Shown: positions 16,696 to 25,531, numbered from the stretch's first letter. The stretch is 50,436 nucleotides of DNA from Methanobrevibacter sp. (GCA_016838945.1 JADLKP010000002.1:1-50436), one strand, 5' to 3'. Notes: generated by a model not told the origin, from the letters alone. Numbers and translations are program-made.

Positions 16696-17082
16696 TTATC
16701 CTAAAGTGTTAATCCTTTCCTCGAATCCTATTTCGCTTCCATCCACAAGCTGCAAATGAAGAGCAATGACTAAAACATCATGCTCCACGGGGGTTATTTC
16801 AAGGTTAAGGATACTGTACACCCTTGGCTCCTCCAACATGCAATTCTCAACATAAACCCTTAACTCGCTAATCCGTGATTGGTTTCTCTTCTCCCCAAGT
16901 ACTTGATAGACTTCGCTCCCATAATCAGTATCAATGTTAGGGTATGTTCCAATCCTTGTCAGTAACCGGTTCCTTATGGCCTGCTCTGCATTCGCTAATT
17001 CAGTGACCAAGCCCAAGTCACCATTACTGGTAATGAAACCATCACTGCTGTAATCGGTTCCGTATATTTCAGTATCAGTCAT
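16696..17082 (-). CDS. Baseplate wedge protein gp25/W-like (XkdS)
   Basis: A 128-aa lysozyme-fold-like wedge protein of the gp25/GPW/XkdS group. The signature is NGDLGLVTELANAEQAIRNRLLTRIGTYPNIDTDYGSEVYQVLG, then EPRVYSILNLEITP, typical of the family. It overlaps the upstream hub-like gene by 4 bp and precedes the gpJ-like gene, so the wedge operon is intact. Confidence 0.85.
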   Translation of the reverse strand: MTDTEIYGTDYSSDGFITSNGDLGLVTELANAEQAIRNRLLTRIGTYPNIDTDYGSEVYQVLGEKRNQSRISELRVYVENCMLEEPRVYSILNLEITPVEHDVLVIALHLQLVDGSEIGFEERINTLG

Positions 17083-18194
17083 TTTGTCACCGCCACAATT
17101 TTAGATCCATCAACCTCTTGCTTCATGTTCTGACTCACATCGTAAGTCTTGCCCTTATACTTGTTGTACATATGGTATCTTTTGACCCCATCAAGGCCTG
17201 TGTATTCCGCCTTGATTATGTCCACTTTCTTGTTTGCACCTTTGCACATTATGAAGAACAGCCATGAAGCATCTACACAATTGTATACTTTGTTTTTCCA
17301 GCATTTCTCCACACTCTTTTTCCCAAGGCTTGTTTCCTTTTCGGAGCTGACCTTATGGCCAATATAATACTTGTACTTGAAGCCACCGGTTCCTCCTGCA
17401 CTTTTGACCTTAAGGTATTTGTATATCTTAGCAACAGTACCTAATTCCTTGCCCTTGAGCATAATCTTTTTGATTGTTGCGGATTGCTCGTTGAATCCTC
17501 CAATGTTTGGATTTATGCTTGTTGGCTTCCCTTTTAATGGGTTCTTCTTGTTGCGGTTTGTTGCAACGATTGCCCCTTTCTTGTTGGTGATTATGTAATC
17601 CCCATCGTAAGGGTCTCCCAATACTTGAGAGCCTTTGACAAGGTCAAGGCTTAATGTTTGGCTGTCAATGTCAAGGTTCATTGACTCAACGGTTAGAGTC
17701 TTGTTGTTGATGTCCTTGAACCTTTTGCCATCATCATAACCCTTGAAATTCAAGCTTAAAAGGTCATCTACCTTAACCTGTAAGTATGCAGGTATCTCGA
17801 GTTTACCTGCATAAGTGGTTCCTGTATTGATTAGGCTTTTTGCCTTTGTCTTTGACTCTGCCTTTGACAAGTTACATTTCTGACTTTGGGTTTCTGTAGC
17901 TGCAGTAGTCTTAGAACCTGTAACTGTAGCTGGTTTCAATTTACCCCTTACCTTTGTGGCCTTGTCGAGTCCTGATGATCCGCAGTAGTCTGCGTCACAT
18001 TTTTTACAGGTTATTTCACCTTCAGGGGTTTTCTTGGGATTGAATGTCAATGTACCCTTTGACTTGCAAAGGGGGCAGTAATTCTTCCATGTGTGCTTTG
18101 TGAGTTTGTACTCATAACCTTTCTTGGATGGATATGTCTTTACGGTGATGGTGTTGTTGTCTTTGCTTACTTGTTTAACTCCTTTCAAAACCAT
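17079..18194 (-). CDS. Baseplate hub-type protein with zinc ribbon and C-terminal cysteine-peptidase-like domain
   Basis: A 371-aa protein. I chose ATG 18194, which sits 3 nt after GGTGAT, instead of the upstream ATG 18212. Residues 35-75 have a CxxC...CxxC zinc ribbon (CPLCK, CKKCDADYC). The middle (120-215) contains a hub-like beta domain (IPAYLQVKVDDLLSLNF). The C-terminal part has Cys306 in YNCVDASWLFF, His341 in YHMYNKY and Asp352 in TYDVS, a C/H/D order resembling transglutaminase-fold pseudomurein peptidases. It would then be virion-borne and open the wall during entry. Catalytic status is not proven; spacing is a family-level resemblance. Confidence 0.6.
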   Translation of the reverse strand: MVLKGVKQVSKDNNTITVKTYPSKKGYEYKLTKHTWKNYCPLCKSKGTLTFNPKKTPEGEITCKKCDADYCGSSGLDKATKVRGKLKPATVTGSKTTAATETQSQKCNLSKAESKTKAKSLINTGTTYAGKLEIPAYLQVKVDDLLSLNFKGYDDGKRFKDINNKTLTVESMNLDIDSQTLSLDLVKGSQVLGDPYDGDYIITNKKGAIVATNRNKKNPLKGKPTSINPNIGGFNEQSATIKKIMLKGKELGTVAKIYKYLKVKSAGGTGGFKYKYYIGHKVSSEKETSLGKKSVEKCWKNKVYNCVDASWLFFIMCKGANKKVDIIKAEYTGLDGVKRYHMYNKYKGKTYDVSQNMKQEVDGSKIVAVTK

Positions 18195-18205
18195 ATTATC
18201 ACCAT

Positions 18206-19402
18206 TTAACAATTGAAAGTATTAGGGTTACTATAGTATGCTAGGTGTCCACCATTCATTGCATGATTACCCCATCCTTTGCTAGTTGTTGTATCGGTTG
18301 CAAACCATTTACTATTCAGTTTGGTTTCTGGATAGAAGTGTCCTTTTATATGGTTGCATCTTACTTGTAATCCTACACTTCCTGCAAGGCTCATATAAAG
18401 GTGGGTTTGGTCTGCACAATTGCCATTCCTCTTATTCAAGGTGCCTAATGCTCCCTTCTTCGTACAAGCATAATTGCTATACTTGATGTTATTTCGCATC
18501 CATTTCCATATAGCCTTAGCCTTAGCATTATCTGTCTTGGCAGAACCTATGATTGAATTGGCTTGCTTGACAATCTTAGTATTGATGTTGTACTTGTTGA
18601 TGAAAGCTTGACCATCACTATTAGTATCAGAAGATGAGGAATTATTGCTTCCGCCTTTGGTGACATTCTCAGTACAATCAAAAGCGTCTCCTTCAATGTA
18701 ACCCCAAGTGGCTATCATCTCCTTTGAAGCCTTAGCTGTTGCCTTTGTTGCACCATTATAGACCACTCTTCCTACAGTAACAACATCATCGGTTGTTAAT
18801 GTTTCCTCGTAATCTATGATCATGTTGGTTCCGTCGCCTTGTGTGCTGAACTTGTAGCCTTGTTCAGTGTTGATGCTCTTTCCGAAATGAAGTATCCCAT
18901 CTATATCGACATAACATTCAACTGGGTTTCCGGCTTTCCATTCAAGATACTGCAATTGCCTGGCAATTTCCCATATAGATTTCTTCTCCCATTTAAGATA
19001 AGTGTGTTTGTTTGTGGTTTTAGTGAGTCCTGCAAGGCTGAAGTTATTCGGGTCATTCTTCAACAACTTCTTCAGTAAGTTGTAACTGGTTATGTTGCTG
19101 TAGCTGACACTGCCAATCTTGCCCATATACAATCGGAGGTAGCTTACGCAATCATACTCGTACAAGCCATTTGTAGTTTCATGGACCTTGTAGATTTGCC
19201 CTCCGAAACCATACCTTTTTCCACGGGGGTCATTGTACCTTACCCTTGTTCCTTGAGGCAAGCGTTCGTTGGTTCTGAAGCTGAATGCATCTGCAGAATC
19301 GGATTTGTACTCTATCTTGGAATTGTTGAACGGTACAGCATGGAAGTTGGTCTGTGACAGTTTGGCGGTGTTGCTTACGTATAATGTTCCAACGCTCATC
19401 AT
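18206..19402 (-). CDS. Tail hub protein (XkdQ/gpD-like) fused to transglutaminase-fold pseudomurein peptidase
   Basis: A 398-aa protein. Residues 1-250 look like the PBSX XkdQ/gpD hub (LRLYMGKIGSVSYSNITSYNLLKKLL, WEIARQLQYLEWKAGNPVECYVDIDG, then VGRVVYNGATKA). A Ser/Asn-rich linker (250-265) joins a C-terminal domain. That domain carries Cys329 in RNGNCADQTHLYMSL, His355 in IKGHFYPET and Asp370 in WFATDTTTSK, exactly the C-H-D triad style of transglutaminase-like PeiP/PeiW endoisopeptidases. The predicted role is local digestion of the pseudomurein wall at the tip of the contracting tail. It overlaps none and follows the 242-aa gene by 3 bp. Confidence 0.78.
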   Translation of the reverse strand: MMSVGTLYVSNTAKLSQTNFHAVPFNNSKIEYKSDSADAFSFRTNERLPQGTRVRYNDPRGKRYGFGGQIYKVHETTNGLYEYDCVSYLRLYMGKIGSVSYSNITSYNLLKKLLKNDPNNFSLAGLTKTTNKHTYLKWEKKSIWEIARQLQYLEWKAGNPVECYVDIDGILHFGKSINTEQGYKFSTQGDGTNMIIDYEETLTTDDVVTVGRVVYNGATKATAKASKEMIATWGYIEGDAFDCTENVTKGGSNNSSSSDTNSDGQAFINKYNINTKIVKQANSIIGSAKTDNAKAKAIWKWMRNNIKYSNYACTKKGALGTLNKRNGNCADQTHLYMSLAGSVGLQVRCNHIKGHFYPETKLNSKWFATDTTTSKGWGNHAMNGGHLAYYSNPNTFNC

Positions 19403-19405
19403 TCA

Positions 19406-20134
19406 TCACTTCTTCTTTGAGGTTATATTGTACTTCTTGCGCCAATAATCACGAGTAACCTTATCCCATTGGCCTTGATTGGCTTTGGAGACTTTTATCT
19501 TGTAGACCTTCTGAAGCTTATTGACTTCCTGCTTGGTGTACTTCAAGTAATCCCCATCAATCTTATAGCCTTTGTAGTATCCTTTCTTCTGCAGGAACTT
19601 CTGCAGGTATTTGACGCATTTCTTATTTGTCATACCATACTTCATTGTACCGCAATCAGTCAAGAGTATTGTGATGTAACTGCTTGTCTTTTTAGCAGTG
19701 GTCTTTTTAGCCTTTGTGGTTGTGGTTTTCTTCGTTGCAGATTGACCTATACGCTTGAAAGTGACATTAACAATATTCGGCTTCACATACTCGGTAAACT
19801 CCCAATTGATAAGGTAAGAACCATTAAGCTTTTTCTCTTCCTTATAATCATTCAAGTAGTAATTGCCATTGACTTGAAGGTCTGAAGGCCCTACCAATAC
19901 ACCAGCCTTATTGGTGTAAGTCTTCGCAAGGTTACGATAAGCAGAGAGTATATCTAATTCATCCTTGCTTACAACACTACTGAAAGACAATACTGTACCA
20001 TTGGTGGAAAGGTACTCAACACTATTCCCACCAGTAGAGCCGATGAAAGTATTAACAGAATAATTCCTATCCTTAACCTTATTGATTGAGTCAAGAATAT
20101 ACTGTATCTTGACCCCTGCAAATTTCACTTCCAC
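19406..20134 (-). CDS. Tail protein in XkdP position with C-terminal peptidoglycan-binding-like module
   Basis: A 242-aa protein between tape measure and hub. In PBSX-like tails this is the LysM-bearing XkdP. Residues 1-130 form a beta-rich tail domain (FAGVKIQYILDSINKVKDRNYSV). A Lys/Thr/Ala linker (138-150) leads to a C-terminal region (KKCVKYLQKFLQKKGYYKGYKIDGDY...VNKLQKVYKIKVSKANQGQWDKVTRDYW) with the repeat pattern of PG_binding_1-type three-helix modules. I infer wall binding, here toward pseudomurein, replacing LysM. Confidence 0.65.
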   Translation of the reverse strand: MEVKFAGVKIQYILDSINKVKDRNYSVNTFIGSTGGNSVEYLSTNGTVLSFSSVVSKDELDILSAYRNLAKTYTNKAGVLVGPSDLQVNGNYYLNDYKEEKKLNGSYLINWEFTEYVKPNIVNVTFKRIGQSATKKTTTTKAKKTTAKKTSSYITILLTDCGTMKYGMTNKKCVKYLQKFLQKKGYYKGYKIDGDYLKYTKQEVNKLQKVYKIKVSKANQGQWDKVTRDYWRKKYNITSKKK

Positions 20135-20136
20135 TA

Positions 20137-21960
20137 TTATTCAACTCCTCGTAGCACATTTTGTTTATAGATCTCATCACTAAGTTTCCTTACAATGAAG
20201 TCACCAGCGGACTCTTCAATGATGCCGTTCATTATGATGTTAGGTCTTCCGCCAGTTGCATTGCTGATGTTGCTTATCAAGTTAGTGTTTGCGCTTCCTA
20301 TACCGTTGACGCTTCCCATGCTGATGCCTGCACTTCCAGTGGTTATTCCAGCACTTCCACCTATTCCCATCAGCATATCCCAAGCTGCCTTGATGTTGTC
20401 AATGATAGGTTTCAAAGTGTTATAGGCACTTTGGAACGGAGCGGTTATAGCATGAGTTACACCATTGAAAGCACCTTGTATAGTTCCTCTGACTCCTTGG
20501 AATGCTGCTCCTATCATATTGGCTATTGCTCTTGCCTTTGCTGTGGCCTGGTTCCAATTGTTCATAGCTGCGGATATGATGCTCCATATCGCTGAGAATG
20601 AAGCGGATATTCTACCGACAAGCCAAGCACCAACTGCCGCTATTGCATTCACTAATCCTGACAATGCCCCACTAATGAACGAGTACAGTTGCTGGCCGAA
20701 CGTTACTATGCTTGCCCAGGCGTTGTTTACCATAGCACGGAACCAGTCAACATTCTGGTAAGCCCATATGAGCGCAGCAGCCAAAGCTATTAATGCAATC
20801 ACAACAAGTATGATAGGGTTCATGGCGAGTACAGCATTCCACGCCATTGTTGCGGCTTCAGCTAAAGTTATCTCTCCAGTTAATACTCCAACTATAGTTC
20901 CATATGCAGCAGTAGCTGCACTTAGTACTGCTTCAGATGCAGCTGATAATTTAGACACTATATCCAATTCCCTAAGGTAGGATACTATACCTACATCTTT
21001 GATTGCTTTCATACCAGTTGCCATTTGGCCAAGCCCAGAGATAGTGTCTATGATAGGACCTCCTGCAACTGAACCTGCTACAATACCCATACCTACAAGG
21101 CCACCAGTAGCATCGTTTAATTGGAGGATGTAATCCATTGCTCCTTTCTCTGCACCCAACCACATTGAACTTAGTGCGTCTTGGGAATTATAGAGCATAC
21201 CTTCCCATTCAGCTTGCTTGTTAAGCATAGTGTCCTGGTTAGCAATACCACCATAACCTAAGTCATTGAGGACTTCTTGCATAGCCTTCTGCCTTTCCAT
21301 AAAGGTGTTCGCTTCTTTCAATTTGTCCACTTGACTGGATACGATAGAACCCCTTTCCAGTTCGGCAGTATTCCCATCCAAGAGATATTTCATGATGTCC
21401 TGTTGGGATTCGGTTGCCATCTTTCCCATGGTAGCGGAACCTGCCATATAGTCCGCCATTGTCTCTGTAGCGGCTCTCATCTCATTTGGCTTCAAGTCAT
21501 TCCCAAGTGCTTGAGCGGTAGAGAGTACTGACCTCATTGTGTTGTCATCACCAGGCATACTGGCCACAATATCAGATATGTCTTGGTAGGTTTGTTTGGC
21601 TTTGTCTGCTCCAAGGTTCATCTCAAGGAATGCTTTGTTCTGTTCTGATTGCATTCCTGCTTGTTCCACTTCTTGGATAGCATTCTTCAAGTCAAGCACA
21701 CCTTGCTTGGCTTTGCCTACCCCATCACTAAGGTTTTGCATTGCCTGTTGCACCGCAGATTCATCAACATCAATAACGAATTCCGCACTGCCATTAAGGC
21801 CTTCCTCCTTTTCACCGGCGGAGTCTAATTCATCATCATCAACAGCAACTTCAACCCCAACCACCTTATCGGCGAGACTGTCCAATAACTCTTCCAATGC
21901 CTTGGCCTGGTCATCATCAACATCAGCAGCCACTTTAAGTTTAACTTGTTTTTCAGCCAT
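20137..21960 (-). CDS. Tail tape measure protein
   Basis: A 607-aa protein with charged coiled-coil N-terminus (KAKQGVLDLKNAIQEVEQAGMQSEQNKAFLEMNLG, about 90-125), a gp27-like central segment, and two hydrophobic spans around 375-405 (MNPIILVVIALIALAAALIWAYQNVDWF), typical of tape measures that enter the host membrane. The tail part is Gly/Ala/Ser-rich. By the usual 0.15 nm per residue the tail would be roughly 90 nm. It lies after the chaperone pair and before the XkdP-like gene, as expected. Starts after GGAGATT. Confidence 0.9.
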   Translation of the reverse strand: MAEKQVKLKVAADVDDDQAKALEELLDSLADKVVGVEVAVDDDELDSAGEKEEGLNGSAEFVIDVDESAVQQAMQNLSDGVGKAKQGVLDLKNAIQEVEQAGMQSEQNKAFLEMNLGADKAKQTYQDISDIVASMPGDDNTMRSVLSTAQALGNDLKPNEMRAATETMADYMAGSATMGKMATESQQDIMKYLLDGNTAELERGSIVSSQVDKLKEANTFMERQKAMQEVLNDLGYGGIANQDTMLNKQAEWEGMLYNSQDALSSMWLGAEKGAMDYILQLNDATGGLVGMGIVAGSVAGGPIIDTISGLGQMATGMKAIKDVGIVSYLRELDIVSKLSAASEAVLSAATAAYGTIVGVLTGEITLAEAATMAWNAVLAMNPIILVVIALIALAAALIWAYQNVDWFRAMVNNAWASIVTFGQQLYSFISGALSGLVNAIAAVGAWLVGRISASFSAIWSIISAAMNNWNQATAKARAIANMIGAAFQGVRGTIQGAFNGVTHAITAPFQSAYNTLKPIIDNIKAAWDMLMGIGGSAGITTGSAGISMGSVNGIGSANTNLISNISNATGGRPNIIMNGIIEESAGDFIVRKLSDEIYKQNVLRGVE

Positions 21961-21987
21961 TCGCCATAATCTCCTTTAATCCTTTTT

Positions 21988-22125
21988 CTAATATGTTAAG
22001 AATGTTTTCTTGTTAGACCTGAACTTTATGATCTCATCAGTGATTACTACAATTGCCATTTGCTGGAAATGTGTTAAATTATTATAATCCTCTAAACTTA
22101 ATGTGATGATTCCACGGTCAAACAT
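21988..22125 (-). CDS. Second tail-assembly chaperone frame, possibly made by frameshift
   Basis: A 45-codon frame from ATG 22125 (MFDRGIITLSLEDYNNLTHF) with no ribosome site in front. The same frame is open back across the end of the 129-aa chaperone gene, in the +1 (equivalently -2) frame relative to it. Tail chaperone pairs in front of tape measures are commonly made by programmed frameshift; Mu-like tails use -2. I therefore annotate it as the probable 3' extension of the 22154-22543 product. I see no classical slippery heptamer. Confidence 0.5.
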   Translation of the reverse strand: MFDRGIITLSLEDYNNLTHFQQMAIVVITDEIIKFRSNKKTFLTY

Positions 22126-22153
22126 TCTTGTAATATGGCAAAGTTTGCCAGTC

Positions 22154-22543
22154 TTATAATTCAACTGTTCCTTTAAGAAATCGTTCTATCTGCTCCGAAG
22201 AAGCATTATCTGTTTGTATGCCACTAACCTCGTATATGCATTTTATTATATCAGTGGTGACACCTGCAGGGATATTATCCAATAGTATGTCAATCTTATC
22301 CTTAGGATAGGATGTTCCATCCTCTTTGACAAGACATTGGTATATGAGTTCATCGTTCATCTTCATAATGTCCTTCTGCCCATACTGTGCGTAAAGTTTC
22401 ATGAAGGTTCTTTGACTTATCGGTTTCACATAGAAACTATAATCAGTATCCTCATAACTGATTATGTATCTCTTATAAAATTCGTTGTTGAGGATTCTCT
22501 GTTCAGTCTCCACTAACAAATCCTCTAGGCTCTTCTCTGCCAT
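22154..22543 (-). CDS. Tail assembly chaperone (XkdN-like)
   Basis: A 129-aa protein starting MAEKSLEDLLVETEQRILNNEF, with the middle SQRTFMKLYAQYGQKDIMKMNDELIYQCL. Length, acidic helical character and position between tail tube and tape measure fit the XkdN/gpG chaperone class that coats the tape measure. The stop is followed by the alternative-frame extension at 21988-22125. Confidence 0.7.
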   Translation of the reverse strand: MAEKSLEDLLVETEQRILNNEFYKRYIISYEDTDYSFYVKPISQRTFMKLYAQYGQKDIMKMNDELIYQCLVKEDGTSYPKDKIDILLDNIPAGVTTDIIKCIYEVSGIQTDNASSEQIERFLKGTVEL

Positions 22544-22581
22544 CCATTATCACCCTATAAAAAAAATTTAAAAAAAAATAA

Positions 22582-22610
22582 AGGAACCAAACCAAAGGGT
22601 TTTAGTTCCT
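22582..22610 (-). terminator. U-tract hairpin overlapping the end of the tail tube gene
   Basis: On the minus strand, 10-bp arms AGGAACTAAA and TTTGGTTCCT pair with one T-G pair around a 9-nt loop. They are followed by TTATTTTTTTTT. The stem overlaps the last codons of the tube gene. Genes continue downstream in the same direction, so this is likely a partial terminator or a 3'-end stabiliser that raises tube mRNA over distal genes. Confidence 0.65.
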
Positions 22611-23006
22611 AGTGACTTCTTCATCTAGATCTTCTGCAGTAAACTCAATAGATTCAGTGGTCAAGGAGTCCACATTGATTTCTTTACTGTAACTGCTTAC
22701 TAAGCACCCAAGGAAAATCTCTTTAACAGTATAGGAGGTTCCTCCTTTCTCACGAACGATCTCTTTGATAGTTACTTCACCTTTGTTGGTTCTCATGTCT
22801 TTCAATACGTTACGCATTGCAAGGTAAGTTTCAACATCAGGTGCGATAAGTTTATCGACACTTACGGTGTACTCAGTTTTATCGATACCGAAGTTCACAG
22901 GACCATCAAAAGTTTTCTCAGTACTTACTTCTGCATTCTCATCTATCTTTACACCAGTACCACGGCCGAAAGTGACTCCATTAATAATAATTGTCTTATC
23001 TGCCAT
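22602..23006 (-). CDS. Tail tube protein (XkdM-like)
   Basis: A 134-aa beta-rich protein (MADKTIIINGVTFGRGTGVKIDENAEVSTEKTFDG) placed directly after the sheath gene. Sheath-tube order and size match the inner tube of contractile tails. FGIDKTEYTVSVDKLIAPDVETYLAMRNVL contains the usual tube helix. A strong hairpin sits at the end of the gene, consistent with high expression of this many-copy protein. Confidence 0.8.
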   Translation of the reverse strand: MADKTIIINGVTFGRGTGVKIDENAEVSTEKTFDGPVNFGIDKTEYTVSVDKLIAPDVETYLAMRNVLKDMRTNKGEVTIKEIVREKGGTSYTVKEIFLGCLVSSYSKEINVDSLTTESIEFTAEDLDEEVTRN

Positions 23007-23023
23007 CCTATTTCACCTCACTT

Positions 23024-24103
23024 TTAGATTACATCGTAGGTTACGTTCGCATCGATTTCAGTTACTACACCATCGAATACGATTTCCTCAATGTTAGCTC
23101 TTACACAATCTCTGTTCACCTTTTCAACACTGTACTTGATGTCCTCTACAAGGCCGAGAGTGTCAATGCATTCATGTTTAACTCTTGCGAGTCTTTGCTC
23201 GATAGCATCCAAAGTTATAGCATTGTTCTTCTCACCAAGGAAATCTTCAAGGTTGAACAAGTTGATTATGTAATTGATAGTTCTTTCCATGTACAAGTCC
23301 AAGTGTACAGTAGCTCCATCGGTAGCAGTGACAACATGAGGTAACCTGCTGTTAACGATAACGAAAGTCTTTTCTGCACGGTTCAAACATTTAGCAACAG
23401 GAATACCTGCTTCAACAAGTTTGTAACCCATGTCAGAGGATTGTGCAAAGGTCATTTCAGCATTGACTGCTTCAACACCACCAAGGACTTTCATAGTGAA
23501 GCTTGCATCAACTCTACGTTCACATACAAGTCCGCAGTAGTATGCTGCAGATTGTGCTACAGACAATTCAGTATTGTTGACAGTGAATTGTTGACAGATT
23601 AAACCGAAACAACCTCCATCTGCAAAGATAGCAGCAGTGGTAACATAATCAGCTGCAGCAGACCTGGTGACTGGAGCGATTAATCCTACAGGATGGGATG
23701 ATTCAAACCTATCATCAATATAGGATTTAATGCTTGCAAGGTTAGTGTCAGTTAAAACGTAAGGTATCAATAAGATATCGTAATTCTCTTCAAGGCTGGT
23801 AGCAGCAGTAACAATCTCTGCACCAGTAGGGCTACCTGCGGTAGATGGGCTAATGTCTACAATAATCACATCAGTAGCACCACCACGGAATAAAGGTTCA
23901 AGGCATTGATCCCCAACTGGTGAACTGCTGGTGATTGTGCCAGTGGTTGCTTCAGCTACTGCATTAGCATAAGTGTTTACACTTATAGGAGCAGATAATG
24001 ATTTACTGAACTCTGCTACAATTGCAACTTTACCTGCAATTCCTGGTGAACCTTTTGGGACATTGTCCACTTGTGTAACTGTAATTTTTGGTATAATTGC
24101 CAT
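23024..24103 (-). CDS. Contractile tail sheath protein
   Basis: A 359-aa sheath subunit. The N-terminus (MAIIPKITVTQVDNVPKGSPGIAGKVAIVAEFSKS) is the typical entry of Mu gpL/XkdK-like sheath proteins. The middle has EPLFRGGATDVIIVDI and GGCFGLICQQF, and the C-terminal domain has YMERTINYIINLFNLEDFLGEKNN, with the helical part that sheath proteins use to hold the tube. Its presence defines a myovirus morphology. It starts 2 nt after the stop of the 50-aa gene. Confidence 0.9.
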   Translation of the reverse strand: MAIIPKITVTQVDNVPKGSPGIAGKVAIVAEFSKSLSAPISVNTYANAVAEATTGTITSSSPVGDQCLEPLFRGGATDVIIVDISPSTAGSPTGAEIVTAATSLEENYDILLIPYVLTDTNLASIKSYIDDRFESSHPVGLIAPVTRSAAADYVTTAAIFADGGCFGLICQQFTVNNTELSVAQSAAYYCGLVCERRVDASFTMKVLGGVEAVNAEMTFAQSSDMGYKLVEAGIPVAKCLNRAEKTFVIVNSRLPHVVTATDGATVHLDLYMERTINYIINLFNLEDFLGEKNNAITLDAIEQRLARVKHECIDTLGLVEDIKYSVEKVNRDCVRANIEEIVFDGVVTEIDANVTYDVI

Positions 24104-24105
24104 AG

Positions 24106-24258
24106 TTATTCTCCTAAATATTCTTTTAATAATTTTTCTGTTTCCTTTAATGTCTTTGGTTCTTTTTCAAGGCTACGGATGAAACCTTCCTTAACGTACT
24201 TGTTGATGTCAAGGTTGGTCATGTATTCCTTGAAGTTGAACCCTTCCTTCTTCGCCAT
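24106..24258 (-). CDS. Small hypothetical tail protein
   Basis: A 50-aa basic/acidic helical protein (MAKKEGFNFKEYMTNLDINK) between the tail-completion gene and the sheath gene. The frame starts after GGGGGTAAAAG, a good ribosome site. It fills the only gap between neighbours and stops just before the sheath start. No family recognised. Confidence 0.65.
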   Translation of the reverse strand: MAKKEGFNFKEYMTNLDINKYVKEGFIRSLEKEPKTLKETEKLLKEYLGE

Positions 24259-24279
24259 CTTTTACCCCCATAAATGATT

Positions 24280-24795
24280 TTAGATGTATAAGTAATGTGT
24301 CAGTTGGAATGCTCCCATACAACCCCATCGTTTGTTTCCTGGTTGGCTCATCAGTTGACTGTCTGTGATGACCGTATCTCTTACCACACCAGATAGTATC
24401 TTCCAATCCTCATCAGTTAGGAACTTCTGCATCAATAGGTCATGCAGTTCTGTAGTCTTGAGGTATGCCACATCATTGGCTCCTTTCATATAGAAGATGA
24501 TGATGGTATGCACACTTTCAGGTGCGGGGTTGTCAAGGGTTCCGCCGTACTCAACATGATCTATGTAGATGTCGGCTGTAGGTTTCTTTCCAAAGGTCTT
24601 GAGTTTTTCACTATCATAACCGTAACTTATCTTGTTGAAGATAGGCACATCGTTGTCATCGGTTAATGCTTCAAGATTATCATGTATCCATTCGCTAACA
24701 CTTGTAGCGAACCTGTAATCAGGATTGCTAGTTTCCTCGCTTATTTGGAAAAGGTACTCCTTGTCCAAGTCCACTTCAACAAATTCCTCAGTCAT
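24280..24795 (-). CDS. Tail terminator/completion-like protein
   Basis: A 171-aa protein (MTEEFVEVDLDKEYLFQISEETSNPDYRFATSV) between the HK97-gp10-like gene and the sheath. In PBSX/Mu order this is the neck or tail terminator position. It overlaps the upstream gene by 4 bp. Function is from context; I recognise no diagnostic motif. Confidence 0.55.
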   Translation of the reverse strand: MTEEFVEVDLDKEYLFQISEETSNPDYRFATSVSEWIHDNLEALTDDNDVPIFNKISYGYDSEKLKTFGKKPTADIYIDHVEYGGTLDNPAPESVHTIIIFYMKGANDVAYLKTTELHDLLMQKFLTDEDWKILSGVVRDTVITDSQLMSQPGNKRWGCMGAFQLTHYLYI

Positions 24796-25112
24796 CTATA
24801 TGCCTCCAATGTTCTTTGTAATCCATCACCAAGGAAATCTATAGGGGCGACTTCCTTTTTACCACGGATACCTCGCAATACATATTCCCCATAATCAGCA
24901 TTTCCTTCATCATAGTAACCAGTGATTATACTGAAATTCTTGCTGACTCTTGAGTCTACACGAATGTTCCTTCTCAAGTTACCAGTGTCATAACCATGTC
25001 CTTCGTAAAGTTGAGCTTTGATGTTGTTTTCAAGGGATAATGCGACTTCATTTGTTTTCTCTTTCAATGCTTCTTCAACATAAAGGTTAAGGTAATCCAT
25101 TATCTCCGCCAT
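24792..25112 (-). CDS. HK97 gp10-like head-tail joining protein
   Basis: A 106-aa protein with an N-terminal amphipathic helix (YVEEALKEKTNEVALSLENNIKAQL), then DTGNLRRNIRVDSRVS. The pattern 'DTGxLRxSI' is the signature of HK97 gp10/minor tail joining proteins. A C-terminal FLGDGLQRTLEAYR helix closes it. It overlaps both neighbours slightly, showing translational coupling. Confidence 0.75.
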   Translation of the reverse strand: MAEIMDYLNLYVEEALKEKTNEVALSLENNIKAQLYEGHGYDTGNLRRNIRVDSRVSKNFSIITGYYDEGNADYGEYVLRGIRGKKEVAPIDFLGDGLQRTLEAYR

Positions 25113-25522
25113 CTTCCCCTACCTCTTTTTTGGTTGTAGGTTCTGCCATGTGAATGTTTGACGTACTGATGTTTGACAAGTTCCGCTTCTTCAGCTTCGC
25201 TGTTCAAGTATGAGTCTATGTAGTCATCCAATAGGTCTTGAGCTTTCTTGAACCAGACATCATATTGCACCGGCAATTCATCGCCATGGTATAGGCTCAA
25301 TATAATATCTGATGCGCTATGGTAGATTGCCACGGTCTTCAATGCACTAGGCACAGTAGTTGGGATAGGAACATAATGTCTCTTAAGGTTCGCTTCTATC
25401 CAAGCGGTACTGTTCCCTATCGCTATTGTGAACATTTCATCAGGCACCTCATCAGATATGTCTCCGAAGAGACTGTTGACTTCCTCATTGGTACAATATG
25501 TTGGCATATAAAAATTCACCAT
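25100..25522 (-). CDS. Head completion/connector protein (DUF1320/gp36-like)
   Basis: A 140-aa protein (MPTYCTNEEVNSLFGDISDEVPDEMFTIAIGNSTAWIEANL after an upstream alternative start). Helical adaptor-like organisation and position after the capsid resemble Mu gp36/DUF1320 or HK97 gp6-type connectors. The C-terminus is basic (GRTYNQKRGRGRWRR), possibly contacting DNA. Start could be MVNFYMP or the MPTYC six codons later. Confidence 0.6.
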   Translation of the reverse strand: MVNFYMPTYCTNEEVNSLFGDISDEVPDEMFTIAIGNSTAWIEANLKRHYVPIPTTVPSALKTVAIYHSASDIILSLYHGDELPVQYDVWFKKAQDLLDDYIDSYLNSEAEEAELVKHQYVKHSHGRTYNQKRGRGRWRR

Positions 25523-25531
25523 CCTTCAATT

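Noticed and set aside
20161..20980. Plus-strand frames across the tape measure gene
   Set aside because: Shadow frames of a well-supported gene; no ribosome sites and no independent motifs.
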